Of a stretch of 64,000 bases of DNA, positions 16,866 through 27,203 are shown one piece after another (within the stretch, counting starts at the first letter, position 1; each line of letters opens with the position of its first letter). The translations under genes and the position numbers were made by a program. The stretch is from Paucibacter_B soli (GTDB lineage: Bacteria; Pseudomonadota; Gammaproteobacteria; Burkholderiales; Burkholderiaceae_C), in NCBI RefSeq assembly GCF_037482845.1, contig NZ_JBBHJW010000003.1, forward strand, positions 62,001 through 126,000, written 5' to 3'. A model generated the notes under the pieces. That model saw only the letters and a list, made by a program, of their open reading frames with translations, ran no database searches and had not been told where the DNA came from.

Positions 16866-18131
16866 ATGCACTCAACGCCCGATCAAACCGTTCAGTACAT
16901 CGCCCTTGCCATCTTTGTGCTGGCATTGGCACACACCTTCGCTGCCAAGCAGTTCGAACGCCTCTCCCATCGGTTTCCGGGGCATGCGGGGCTGTTCCAC
17001 CTGCTCGGCGAAGTGGAAGTCGTTTTCGGTTTCTGGGCCATGGTGCTGGTGCTCGCGATGGCATTGATGACCAGCGGCAGCCAGGCGCTCTCCTATGCCG
17101 AATCCCGCAACTACACCGAGCCCTTGTTCGTCTTTGTGGTGATGGTGGTCGCGGCGTCAAGGCCTGTGCTGCGCACGGTGACCCAATTGGTCGACGGCCT
17201 CGCTCGCATGGCGCCGCTGCCCACACCGCTGGTCAGTGCCTGGTTGGGCCTCGCGGCCGTGCCCTTGCTGGGTTCGCTGATCACCGAGCCCGCCGCCATG
17301 ACCATTGCGGCCCTGATGCTGGCACCGCAGGTATTCCGCCCGACCATGCCGGAGCGGCTCAAGTACTTCGGTCTGGGCGTGCTGTTCGTCAACGTGTCGA
17401 TTGGCGGCACGCTGACGTCCTATGCGGCGCCGCCGGTCCTGATGGTGGCCAGCACCTGGCAGTGGGACAGCGCCTTCATGTTCTCGCATTTCGGCTGGAA
17501 GTCAGCGGTGGCGGTGCTGGCCAACGCCAGCATCGCGACCTTCATGCTGCGTCGACATCTGCTTGCCGCAGCGCCGGCAGCAAGCTCCACGGAGACCCCG
17601 GTGCCGCTGGCGGTCCTGTTTGTGCATCTGGCACTGCTGGCAGGCGTGGTGCTGTTGGCGCATCATCCCGTCGCCTTTCTAGGCCTGTTCCTGCTCTTTC
17701 TGGGTTTCACGCAAGCCTACGAGCGGCACCAAAGCCCGCTCATCCTCAAGGAAGCGCTGCTGGTCGCCTTCTTCCTCGCGGGCCTGGTGGTGCTGGGCGG
17801 AATGCAAGGCTGGTGGTTGCAGCCCATCGTCGCCAGCCTGCAGCCGCTGGCGCTGTTTTTTGGCGCGCTCGGCCTCACCGCTGTGACCGACAATGCCGCG
17901 CTGACCTATCTCGGCTCGCTCATCGCCGGCATTTCCGAGCAGTCAAAGTACATGTTGGTGGCCGGCGCGATGGCCGGTGGCGGCCTGACCGTCATCGCGA
18001 ACGCGCCTAACCCTGCCGGCGTGGCCTTGCTCAGGCGCGGTTTCGAAGACGAGTCCATTGGCGCTGGCGGGCTGCTCCTCGGCGCGCTGGCACCAACGGC
18101 CCTGGCGGCCGCAGCCTTGCTGCTGCTTTAG
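16866..18131 (+). CDS. Putative Na+/H+ antiporter family membrane protein
   Basis: A 421-residue polytopic membrane protein with about eleven hydrophobic segments, matching the putative Na+/H+ antiporter family (PF07399 type). Characteristic stretches include LLGEVEVVFGFWAMVLVL, SLITEPAAMTIAALML and GLTAVTDNAALTYLGSLIAG; the embedded acidic residues (ITEPAA, TDNAAL) resemble those of ion-coupled transporters. I start at the ATG of MHSTPDQ rather than an upstream TTG that would add 14 non-membrane residues. A 180-bp gap separates it from the TDT transporter. Ion specificity is unproven. Confidence 0.82.
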   Translation: MHSTPDQTVQYIALAIFVLALAHTFAAKQFERLSHRFPGHAGLFHLLGEVEVVFGFWAMVLVLAMALMTSGSQALSYAESRNYTEPLFVFVVMVVAASRPVLRTVTQLVDGLARMAPLPTPLVSAWLGLAAVPLLGSLITEPAAMTIAALMLAPQVFRPTMPERLKYFGLGVLFVNVSIGGTLTSYAAPPVLMVASTWQWDSAFMFSHFGWKSAVAVLANASIATFMLRRHLLAAAPAASSTETPVPLAVLFVHLALLAGVVLLAHHPVAFLGLFLLFLGFTQAYERHQSPLILKEALLVAFFLAGLVVLGGMQGWWLQPIVASLQPLALFFGALGLTAVTDNAALTYLGSLIAGISEQSKYMLVAGAMAGGGLTVIANAPNPAGVALLRRGFEDESIGAGGLLLGALAPTALAAAALLLL

Positions 18132-18147
18132 CAAGCAATCGGGCCCT

Positions 18148-18176
18148 CTTGAAAGCCGCGCCGGCACCCATATAAT
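18148..18176 (+). promoter_or_regulatory. groSL promoter, overlapping sigma-70 and sigma-32-like elements
   Basis: TTGAAA (18149-18154) and TATAAT (18171-18176), 16 bp apart, form a near-consensus housekeeping promoter. The same bases also read CTTGAAA ... CCCATATAA, close to the heat-shock sigma-32 consensus, with a 12-bp spacer. The CIRCE operator begins 8 bp downstream of the -10, about where transcription should start. Confidence 0.8.
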
Positions 18177-18183
18177 CCCCTTG

Positions 18184-18210
18184 CTAGCACTCGAACAGTT
18201 CGAGTGCTAA
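18184..18210 (+). promoter_or_regulatory. CIRCE operator (HrcA binding site)
   Basis: CTAGCACTC (18184-18192), a 9-base spacer, and GAGTGCTAA (18202-18210) match the CIRCE consensus TTAGCACTC-N9-GAGTGCTAA with one mismatch in the left arm. The spacer itself is palindromic (GAACAGTTC). HrcA bound here would repress groSL until heat or misfolded protein titrates GroEL. Confidence 0.95.
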
Positions 18211-18317
18211 CAGCTCCATACGACCCCGGTCGACGGGGCTATCGCATGTGAAGAGGTGTTGCTCACCTTGACGCAGCACCTGGCATTCAAGCACCAAGAC
18301 ACTCTGAAGGAGATGTG

Positions 18318-18608
18318 ATGAAACTGCGTCCTCTGCACGATCGCGTGATCGTTAAGCGCCTGGAACAAGAAACCAAGACCGCTTCGGGCATCGTCATCCC
18401 TGACGCCGCCGCCGAGAAGCCCGATCAGGGCGAAGTGCTGGCCGTGGGTCCTGGCAAGCGCAATGACAAGGGCGATTTCGTGGCCCTGAACGTGGCCGTG
18501 GGCGACCGCGTGCTGTTCGGCAAGTACTCGGGCCAGGCCGTCAAGGTCGACGGCGACGAACTGCTGGTGATGCGCGAAGAAGATCTGTTTGCCGTCGTTC
18601 AGAAGTAA
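18318..18608 (+). CDS. groS: Co-chaperonin GroES
   Basis: The 96-residue 10-kDa chaperonin caps the GroEL ring during protein folding. It begins MKLRPLHDRVIVKRLE, has the mobile loop (ETKTASGIVIPDAA) and ends EEDLFAVVQK. AAGGAG lies 5 bases before the ATG; a GTG one codon earlier is too close to it. The 5' leader after CIRCE is about 107 bases. GroEL follows 53 bp later in one operon. Confidence 0.98.
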   Translation: MKLRPLHDRVIVKRLEQETKTASGIVIPDAAAEKPDQGEVLAVGPGKRNDKGDFVALNVAVGDRVLFGKYSGQAVKVDGDELLVMREEDLFAVVQK

Positions 18609-18661
18609 TTCTGCTGCGACCCGCAAGATCTGACCCCAATTAAGAATCCGGAGAAATACAC

Positions 18662-20308
<1,647 letters not shown>

Positions 20309-20357
20309 TCTCGGGAAACCGAGACTTTTGACGCGTGATCCGTCACGCTCAAACACA

Positions 20358-20383
20358 GGGGGCCGCAACAGCGGCCCCTTTTT
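20358..20383 (+). terminator. Rho-independent terminator of groSL
   Basis: GGGGCCGC (20359-20366), loop AACA, GCGGCCCC (20371-20378), then five T residues: a perfect 8-bp GC-rich stem with a U tract. Confidence 0.93.
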
Positions 20384-20419
20384 CATGCTTGGCGCCGCAG
20401 ATAATGCCAACAAACGCCC

Positions 20420-22417
20420 ATGAACATCATGCCCAACGCACCCACGCTGCAGTCACTCGTCGACGAGGTCGTCGCCCGCGTGCCGGCGCTGAGCCTTGCC
20501 GTGCTGAACGAGACGCACGACGAGCTCAAGGACAAGCCCCAGTACCACCAGCTGTTCGCCGGCTGGCTGCGCGAACGACCGCGCTTCATCGGCGACTTCG
20601 AGTCTTCGCTGCGCCCCCTGCTGGCGGCGGCCCGCGAGGGCAAGGATCCGCTGCAGCGCAGCGCCCCGGTGCGCCTGGATACGCTCAGCCTGGTGGATGA
20701 GAAGCAGGCCTTGCAGGATGTGGCCATCGCCCATGTCGTCTCGGTGATCGAGGATCGCAGCAAACCCGAGCTGCACCAGCTTGGCAACTTCTTCGCCGCA
20801 CTGCGCGGCATTGCCAGGCCGCTGAAGAACGACAACCCGCTGCGACCGGCGCTGTTCGCACAGGCCCTGAACCGCGCCATGCAGGGTGTGGACATGGACC
20901 CCGAGGGTCGTTATGCGCTGATGCGCGTGGCCGCTCAGCCCCTGGCCAACGCGGTGCATACCATCTATGGCGCCCTGTGCCAGCAATTGCGCGAGGCCGA
21001 CCTCATCAATATGGTGGCCAGCCATGGCGCCGGCATCAAGGCCTCGGAACAGCGCCAGCGCCAGTTCGCCAACACCCACGCTACCGCCCTGCCCACCTCG
21101 CTGGACAGCCTGGCGCGCCGCGTGGACGAGCTCAACTCGCGCCCGCAGCGCCTGGGGATGCGCCTACCCACGCAGCCGCCCGCCGCAAGCGGCGGCGATT
21201 TGCTGTCGCGCCTGTACGGGCAGATCCTGGCCGACCCGAATCTGCTCCCCATGGTGAAGCAACTGCTGGCGCGGCTGCAGGTGGCCGTGGCGCGGCTGGC
21301 GCAGACTGACGGCAGCCTGCTGCGCCGGGCGGACCATCCCACCTGGCAGTTGCTGAATCGCGTGTCGGCCCACGGCCAGGCCTTTGAGAACCCGAACGAC
21401 GAGCGTCTGCGCGAGTTCCTCAGCTTCATGGACGCGCAGGTGCAGCAGCTCGTGGCCGCGCCGGTGCCCACCGCGCTGCAATTCCAGCAAACCCTCAACG
21501 CGGTGGATCAGCAGATCCGCCAGCACGCCAGTCAACGCAGCGAGCGCAGCGCCGTGGCGCTGGCGGCGCTGGAGCGCGAGCAGCAGCGCGGCGACTGGTT
21601 GAAGCTGCTGCGCGAGCAGCTCAAGGAACAGCTGGCCGATGCTCCGCTGACCGCCAGCCTGCGCAAGTTCCTGCTCAGCACCTGGGTGGAAGTGATCGTG
21701 CAGGCGATGGTGCTACATGGCCGCGACGCGCCCGAGGCGCTGGCCTATATCGGGCTGGTGGACGAGCTGTTGGATAGCCTGCAACTGCCCGCGACCGAGG
21801 CACAGCGTGATCAGTTCCGCAGCCGACTGCCGGGCCTGGTCTCCCGCATGGAGCAGGGCATGGCTTCGATTGCGATGGACGCTTCCAAGCGTCAGGCCAT
21901 CATGACCGAGCTGATGCAGCAGCATGGCCGCATCCTGCGTGGCCTGCCCGCGCTGGCCGAAGCGACGCCCAGCCGCCCCGCGAAGGCCGGCCAGGAGCTC
22001 AGCCCCGAAGAGTTGCTGCAGCAATTGCTCACCGAACGCGAGTCACAACTGCCTTCGCACTGGGCGCATTCGCAGGTCGACCGCGGCCATCTGCCCACGG
22101 TGCCGGTCTCGCTCTACGCGGGCCAGGACGAGGACAAGGCGCGCGTTGCGCTGGAGGCCTGGATGGACCAGCTGCAGATCGGCAATTGGTACCACCTGTT
22201 CCTGCAAAGCCAGTGGATGACGGCACAGATCGCCTGGATAAGCGAAAGCCGCCAGTTCTTCCTGTTCGTCGGCCAGGACGCCGACGAGCGCCATTCGCTC
22301 ACGCGCGGCGCCATCGAGCAACTGCTGGCCAACGGCCTGATCACCGCGCTGGAAGAGGAATCCCTGGTACAACGCGCCGTGACCACGCTGATGCAGGATC
22401 TGGACGCGCATTCCTAG
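20420..22417 (+). CDS. DUF1631 family protein
   Basis: This 665-residue, mostly helical protein matches the DUF1631 family of proteobacteria, whose function is not established. It has no signal peptide or membrane segment. The C-terminal part (about 545-665: LYAGQDEDKARVALEAWMDQ, then QWMTAQIAWISESRQFFLFV) is a compact domain resembling the PilZ-like tail noted in the family; that link to c-di-GMP is an inference. It precedes the patatin gene by 27 bp with no terminator between. Confidence 0.85.
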   Translation: MNIMPNAPTLQSLVDEVVARVPALSLAVLNETHDELKDKPQYHQLFAGWLRERPRFIGDFESSLRPLLAAAREGKDPLQRSAPVRLDTLSLVDEKQALQDVAIAHVVSVIEDRSKPELHQLGNFFAALRGIARPLKNDNPLRPALFAQALNRAMQGVDMDPEGRYALMRVAAQPLANAVHTIYGALCQQLREADLINMVASHGAGIKASEQRQRQFANTHATALPTSLDSLARRVDELNSRPQRLGMRLPTQPPAASGGDLLSRLYGQILADPNLLPMVKQLLARLQVAVARLAQTDGSLLRRADHPTWQLLNRVSAHGQAFENPNDERLREFLSFMDAQVQQLVAAPVPTALQFQQTLNAVDQQIRQHASQRSERSAVALAALEREQQRGDWLKLLREQLKEQLADAPLTASLRKFLLSTWVEVIVQAMVLHGRDAPEALAYIGLVDELLDSLQLPATEAQRDQFRSRLPGLVSRMEQGMASIAMDASKRQAIMTELMQQHGRILRGLPALAEATPSRPAKAGQELSPEELLQQLLTERESQLPSHWAHSQVDRGHLPTVPVSLYAGQDEDKARVALEAWMDQLQIGNWYHLFLQSQWMTAQIAWISESRQFFLFVGQDADERHSLTRGAIEQLLANGLITALEEESLVQRAVTTLMQDLDAHS

Positions 22418-22444
22418 GCGCACCTGGTCCGCGCCCAGGACCGC

Positions 22445-24682
22445 ATGACCCGCCCCCGACACTACGCTCTCATTGCCCTGTTGCTGGCTCCGCTGGCGTG
22501 GGGGCAAGTCCTGACAAGCACGCCTCCGGAGGAGCGCCCCAAGCTGGGTCTGGTGCTCTCGGGTGGCGGCGCGCGCGGCCTGGCCCATGTGGGCGTTCTC
22601 AAGGTGCTGGAGCGCGAGCACATCCCGGTGGACCTGATCACCGGCACTTCGATGGGTGCCATCATCGGCGGCCTCTACGCCAGCGGCATGAGTGCCGCGC
22701 AGCTGGAGCACGAGCTGACCCGGCTCTCTTGGGGCGATGTGTTTGCCAGCCGGGTGGAGCGCCAGGACCTTTCGCAGCGCCGCAAGGAGGAGGACTTCGA
22801 GTTCTCGGCAGTGCTTGAGTTCGGCATGCGCGATGGCGAATTCCGCGCCCCGCAGGGCACGCTCTCCAGCCGCGGGCTGGAAGCGCTGCTGCGCCGCTTC
22901 ACCCTGCCGGTGCGCAAGATACGCCGCTTCGACGAATTACCCACGCCCTTTCGCGCCGTTTCCACCGACATGGAGTCGGGCGAGCAGCGGGTGCTCAGCG
23001 AGGGCGACCTGGCGCTGGCGATCCGCTCCAGCATGAGCGTGCCGGGCGTGTTCGCGCCGGTGGAGTGGGAGGATCGCATCCTCGGCGACGGCGGCCTGGT
23101 CAACAACCTGCCGGTGGACATCGCGCGCAGCATGGGCGCCGGGCGGCTCATTGCCGTGAATGTCGGCACACCGATCGGCGGACGCGAGTCGCTCGGCTCC
23201 TTGATCGGCGTGACGGCGCAGATGATCAACATCCTCACCGAGCAGAACGTCAAGCGCAGCATGGCCAGCCTGTGGGAGGGCGATGTGCTGATCAAGCCGC
23301 AGCTGGGCAAGCTCAGCTCCGGCGATTTCGAGCGCGGCGTCGACTTCATCAGGCTGGGAGCGCAGGCGGCGGAGGCGGCGCTGCCGCAGCTGCGCGCCTT
23401 CGCGGTCGACGAGGCCGACTACCGACGCTGGCGCGAGGCGCGCGGCGGTGCGCAGCTCGACAAGCCGCTGCTGGCCGCGGTACGCATGGAGGGCAGCGAG
23501 ATCGCCAACCCCCAGCGCTTTGCCGACCAGCTCGAGTCCAAGCCCGGCGCACGCTTCGACCTCGCCAAGGCCGAACGCGACACACGCTTCCTCGCCTCTT
23601 CGGGCGACTATGAGCGCGTGGACTACCATGTCGAGGCGCGCGAGGCCGGCGACACCCTGGTGTTCAGCATGGAAGACAAGTCCTGGGGGCCTAACTACTT
23701 CCGTGTCGGCCTCGATCTCAGCACCGACCTGAGCGGCGACAGCGCCTTCAATCTGCGCATCTCGCACAACCGCCACTGGCTCAGCGCCAATGGCACCGAA
23801 TGGCGCAACCAGCTCACGCTGGGCCAGACACCGCGTTTCTATTCCGAGCTCTACCATCCGCTGGGCATCGGGATGGGTGCGTCCAAGGACTGGTTTGTCT
23901 CCAGCTGGGGCGAAATTGAGCGCAAGCAGCTCAACCTCTACGACGATGCAGGCAATGGCCGCGCGCGCTTTCAGCGCAGCGGCGTCAGCGTCGGGGGCGA
24001 TCTCGGCCAACCCTGGGGCAAATGGGGCGAGATCCGTCTCGGTCTGGTGCATGAGCGCTGGCGCCTGAGCCCGAGCCTGCTGACCATCGATCTGCCCGAC
24101 CACGAAGCGCATCGCCAGGCCCGCGAAACCGCGCTGCGCCTGAAGGCGGTGGTGGACCAACTCGACTTTGCCAACTTCCCACAGCGCGGCTATCGAATCG
24201 CCTTCGAGGCACTCTACGGCCAGCAGACCAACAAGGACCACGACAGCGGCCGCTTCGAACGCGTCGAATTGCAGGCCTCGGGCGTGCAGAGCTGGGGTCG
24301 GCACACCCTGAATCTGCACCTGCGCAGCCTGTTGGCGCGCGAGCCTGAGAACTCGGTGCAAGGCCCCTACAGCCTGGGCGGTTTCCAGCAGCTATCCGGC
24401 TACAAGCAAGGTCAGCTCACCGGCGCGGCCCTGCTGTTCGGCCGCGCCAGCTACTACATGCGGCTGAGCGAAACGCCGGTGCTGACGCGCGGTTTCTTTG
24501 TGGGCGGCTCGCTGGAGGCGGGCAACACCTGGGACAAGCATCGTCAGGTCAGTCTCAAGGGCCTGCGCTGGGCCAGCAGCCTGTTCCTGGGCACTGACAC
24601 CACGGTGGGCCCGCTCTACGTGGGCCTGGGCTACGCGCCGCAGGGCGGCAGCGCGCTCTACCTCTTCATCGGCAGGCCCTGA
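22445..24682 (+). CDS. Patatin-like phospholipase with POTRA and outer-membrane barrel (type Vd, PlpD-like)
   Basis: A 745-residue protein with a signal peptide (ends near AWGQ), a patatin domain (about 32-310) and a C-terminal region that fits a POTRA plus 16-strand barrel of the Omp85/surface-antigen family. Catalytic features are intact: oxyanion motif SGGGARG (39-45), nucleophile Ser69 in GTSMG, and Asp215 in DGG. Family members such as Pseudomonas PlpD are lipases carried or secreted through their own barrel. The C-terminus ends ALYLFIGRP rather than in a terminal aromatic residue. Its last 25 bp overlap a convergent gene. Confidence 0.88.
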   Translation: MTRPRHYALIALLLAPLAWGQVLTSTPPEERPKLGLVLSGGGARGLAHVGVLKVLEREHIPVDLITGTSMGAIIGGLYASGMSAAQLEHELTRLSWGDVFASRVERQDLSQRRKEEDFEFSAVLEFGMRDGEFRAPQGTLSSRGLEALLRRFTLPVRKIRRFDELPTPFRAVSTDMESGEQRVLSEGDLALAIRSSMSVPGVFAPVEWEDRILGDGGLVNNLPVDIARSMGAGRLIAVNVGTPIGGRESLGSLIGVTAQMINILTEQNVKRSMASLWEGDVLIKPQLGKLSSGDFERGVDFIRLGAQAAEAALPQLRAFAVDEADYRRWREARGGAQLDKPLLAAVRMEGSEIANPQRFADQLESKPGARFDLAKAERDTRFLASSGDYERVDYHVEAREAGDTLVFSMEDKSWGPNYFRVGLDLSTDLSGDSAFNLRISHNRHWLSANGTEWRNQLTLGQTPRFYSELYHPLGIGMGASKDWFVSSWGEIERKQLNLYDDAGNGRARFQRSGVSVGGDLGQPWGKWGEIRLGLVHERWRLSPSLLTIDLPDHEAHRQARETALRLKAVVDQLDFANFPQRGYRIAFEALYGQQTNKDHDSGRFERVELQASGVQSWGRHTLNLHLRSLLAREPENSVQGPYSLGGFQQLSGYKQGQLTGAALLFGRASYYMRLSETPVLTRGFFVGGSLEAGNTWDKHRQVSLKGLRWASSLFLGTDTTVGPLYVGLGYAPQGGSALYLFIGRP

Positions 24683-25554
24683 CGGATCAGCCTGGCGATC
24701 AGTGCCGGCTGCTCATGCACGATCCAATGCGTCGCACCCGGCACGCGCTCGAGCCGCAGCTGCGGCACAAACTGCGCCAGGCCCTCCAGCATGCTGGGCG
24801 GCAGGGCGCAGTCGGCCTCGCCCCACATCACCAGGGTAGGCAGCTTGACGGTGACGAACTCGGGCGCGAACTCCAGCGCCATCGCGCCCGGATCCTCGGG
24901 CGTGGGTGGTCGCATCGGCGAGGCCCGGTAGTAGTTCAAGGGGCCGGTGAGGCCGCGCGACCAGAGCTCGCGGTAGCGCGCGCGCAAGGCCTCGCCGAGC
25001 CAGGGTGCGCCGTTCTCGGCGTGGTCGGAAAAGAAGGCGAACATGCCGGCAAAGTCATGCTCGGCCAGGCGCTCCTCGGCATCCGGCCGGCACAGCATGT
25101 TCATATAGGCGCTGGCGCGGCGCTGCGCCGGATTGAGCTGCAGCTCGCGCAAGAAGGTGCCCGGATGCGGTGAGTTGATGATCACCAACTGCTGCATCAG
25201 CTGGGGCTGCTGCACCGCCAGATTCCAGGCCAGCGCACCGCCCCAGTCATGCGCCACCAGGGCATCCAGCGGGCCGTCACCGGTGGCTGCCACCAGGGCC
25301 GCGATATCCGTCATCAGGTGCTTGACGCGGTAGGCCTCGACCTCGCGCGGCGCACTGGAGCGCTCATAGCCGCGCAGATTGGGCGCTATGCAGCGGTAAC
25401 GGTCCGCCAGCATCAGCATCGTCTCGTCCCAGATGAAGGCCGCCTCGGGAAAACCATGCAGAAAGATCAGGCGCGGCGCCGCGGCCGGGCCGCAGGCACG
25501 GCAGGACAGGGTGATGCCATGCGGCAGCACCTGGTCAAAGCATTCAATCGTCAT
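24658..25554 (-). CDS. Alpha/beta hydrolase (epoxide hydrolase / haloalkane dehalogenase-like)
   Basis: A 298-residue cytoplasmic alpha/beta hydrolase. The nucleophile is Asp103 in AHDWGG, as in epoxide hydrolases and haloalkane or haloacetate dehalogenases rather than serine esterases; the oxyanion motif is HGFP (33-36) and the catalytic His is in GATHWIVHE near the end. The epoxide or halide substrate is not known. It converges on the patatin gene with a 25-bp overlap of their 3' ends. Confidence 0.88.
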   Translation of the reverse strand: MTIECFDQVLPHGITLSCRACGPAAAPRLIFLHGFPEAAFIWDETMLMLADRYRCIAPNLRGYERSSAPREVEAYRVKHLMTDIAALVAATGDGPLDALVAHDWGGALAWNLAVQQPQLMQQLVIINSPHPGTFLRELQLNPAQRRASAYMNMLCRPDAEERLAEHDFAGMFAFFSDHAENGAPWLGEALRARYRELWSRGLTGPLNYYRASPMRPPTPEDPGAMALEFAPEFVTVKLPTLVMWGEADCALPPSMLEGLAQFVPQLRLERVPGATHWIVHEQPALIARLIRQGLPMKR

Positions 25555-25608
25555 GGCCGAGGCTCCCTATGGAACCTCAGTATCGAGAGCCACCTCCCGG
25601 CAGCCCTG

Positions 25609-26421
25609 TCACTCCGGCGACAGCTCGGGGGGCGGAATTTCCCCCATGGTGGGCGCCACCACGGCCGACTGCATCCAGTCGTACAGGATATGGGCAACGT
25701 CCGCCACGCCCTGCTTCTTCAGCGCCGAGAACAGCGTCACCGAGACGTCCGACTCCTCCGTGGCCAGGCCAGCCAGGAAGGCCTGGCATTCGGCCAGCGC
25801 CGCGTTCGCTTCCTTGCGGTTGAGCTTGTCGGATTTGGTCAGCAGCACCAGCAGCTTGATCTCGCCGGTGCCCACGCGCGCCGCCACGAATTCGAGCAAC
25901 TGCTTGTCCAGATCGGTCAGGCCCAGGCGCGAGTCCACCATCAGCACCACGCCGGAGAGGCTGCGGCGCACCTCCAGGTAGTCGGCCATGACCTTCTGCC
26001 AGCGCAGCTTGGCCGAGCGCGCCACCGCCGCATAGCCATAGCCGGGCAGGTCGGCGAAGAGCGCGTTGGGCGCGTCCTTGGGCCCGACCTCGAACAAATT
26101 GATGTGCTGGGTGCGGCCCGGCGTCTTGGAGGCAAAGGCGAGGCGCTTTTGCTGTGCCAGCGTGTTGATGGCGGTGGACTTGCCGGCATTCGAGCGCCCC
26201 ACGAAGGCGATCTCGGGCAGTTCGTTGGCCGGCAGATGCACCAGCTGGCTGGCGGTCGTGAGGAAGCGCGCGGTGTGGGTCCAGCCCAACACCACCTTGT
26301 CCGACGCCGTTTCGGCGGCCCCGTCGGTGGCCCCTTCGGCGGGCACCGACGCCTCGGCAGGCAAGGCCTTTTGCGGGCCTGCGGCAGCTGTTTTGGCGCC
26401 GCGCTTGGTGTTGGTAGTCAT
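25609..26421 (-). CDS. engB: Ribosome biogenesis GTP-binding protein EngB/YsxC
   Basis: An essential-type GTPase needed for large ribosomal subunit assembly. The GTPase core carries G1 GRSNAGKS (75-82), G3 DLPGYGYA, G4 TKSD and G5 SALKK. The first 45 residues are an Ala/Lys-rich extension absent from short homologues, and the C-terminus has about 20 extra residues. The ATG at 26421 gives MTTNTKRGAK; the frame stays open upstream into the cytochrome gene, but only antisense to it. It is divergent from cytochrome c4 across 69 bp, an arrangement common in betaproteobacteria. Confidence 0.95.
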   Translation of the reverse strand: MTTNTKRGAKTAAAGPQKALPAEASVPAEGATDGAAETASDKVVLGWTHTARFLTTASQLVHLPANELPEIAFVGRSNAGKSTAINTLAQQKRLAFASKTPGRTQHINLFEVGPKDAPNALFADLPGYGYAAVARSAKLRWQKVMADYLEVRRSLSGVVLMVDSRLGLTDLDKQLLEFVAARVGTGEIKLLVLLTKSDKLNRKEANAALAECQAFLAGLATEESDVSVTLFSALKKQGVADVAHILYDWMQSAVVAPTMGEIPPPELSPE

Positions 26422-26490
26422 GAAGTTCCAGGTCTCGTTGGTTTGCCATTGTAAAATCCGCCGGTTGCGCTTACCGAACCCAAAATACTC

Positions 26491-27108
26491 ATGAAGACTG
26501 CCGCTATCCTGTTGACCGGTCTGATGTTCGCCGCCGCAGCGGTGGCCAACGAGCCTGCTGCTACCGCCAAACCCGATCTGGCCAAGGGCCAGGCCACTTC
26601 CACGCAAGTGTGCGCCGCCTGCCATACCGCCGACGGTTCGCGCGGCAGCCCGGCCAATCCCATCCTGCAGGGCCAGCACGCCGACTACCTGGCCAAGCAG
26701 CTGGACGAATTCAAGTCCGGCAAGCGCAACAACGCCATCATGAAGGGCATGGCCGCGACGCTGTCGCCCGAGGACATGAAGAACGTCGCCGCCTTCTATG
26801 CCAGCAAGCAGGCCAAGCCCGGCTTCGCCAAGGACAAGACCCTGGTGGCCCTGGGCGAGAAGATCTACCGCGGCGGCATTGCCGATCGCCAGATCGCGGC
26901 CTGCGCCGGCTGCCACAGCCCCAACGGCGCCGGCATCCCGGCCCAGTACCCGCGCCTGGCCGGCCAGCACAGCGACTACACCGAGGCCCAGCTGAATGCC
27001 TTCCGCAGCGGCCTGCGCAGCAACAGCGCCCAGATGACCGGCATCGCCGCCAAGATGAACGACCGCGAAATCAAGGCCGTGGCCGATTACGTGGCCGGCC
27101 TGCGCTGA
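26491..27108 (+). CDS. Diheme cytochrome c4-like protein
   Basis: The 205-residue periplasmic electron carrier has a signal peptide (about 20 residues) and two heme-attachment sites, CAACH (41-45) and CAGCH (138-142), in two homologous halves. Each half has a conserved GQH-DY-K/EAQL-F-SG segment, the mark of c4 cytochromes. It would pass electrons from the bc1 complex to a terminal oxidase. No clear Shine-Dalgarno precedes the ATG. A UUCG-loop terminator follows, and the heme-attachment genes come next. Confidence 0.93.
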   Translation: MKTAAILLTGLMFAAAAVANEPAATAKPDLAKGQATSTQVCAACHTADGSRGSPANPILQGQHADYLAKQLDEFKSGKRNNAIMKGMAATLSPEDMKNVAAFYASKQAKPGFAKDKTLVALGEKIYRGGIADRQIAACAGCHSPNGAGIPAQYPRLAGQHSDYTEAQLNAFRSGLRSNSAQMTGIAAKMNDREIKAVADYVAGLR

Positions 27109-27131
27109 GCAGACGCGCCTCGATGGTTCGC

Positions 27132-27160
27132 AAAGGCCGGTGTTCGCACCGGCCTTTTTT
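27132..27160 (+). terminator. Rho-independent terminator with UUCG tetraloop
   Basis: AAAGGCCGGTG (27132-27142), loop TTCG, CACCGGCCTTT (27147-27157) and further T residues to 27160: a perfect 11-bp stem ending the cytochrome c4 transcript. Confidence 0.95.
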
Positions 27161-27203
27161 CGTTGCCCCCAGGTGAGCGCGCGCTCGCCGCGACAATTCC
27201 GCC

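Noticed and set aside
26422..26970. N-terminal extension of EngB into the cytochrome c4 gene
   Set aside because: The extension is only the antisense of cytochrome c4; EngB homologues start near the ATG at 26421.
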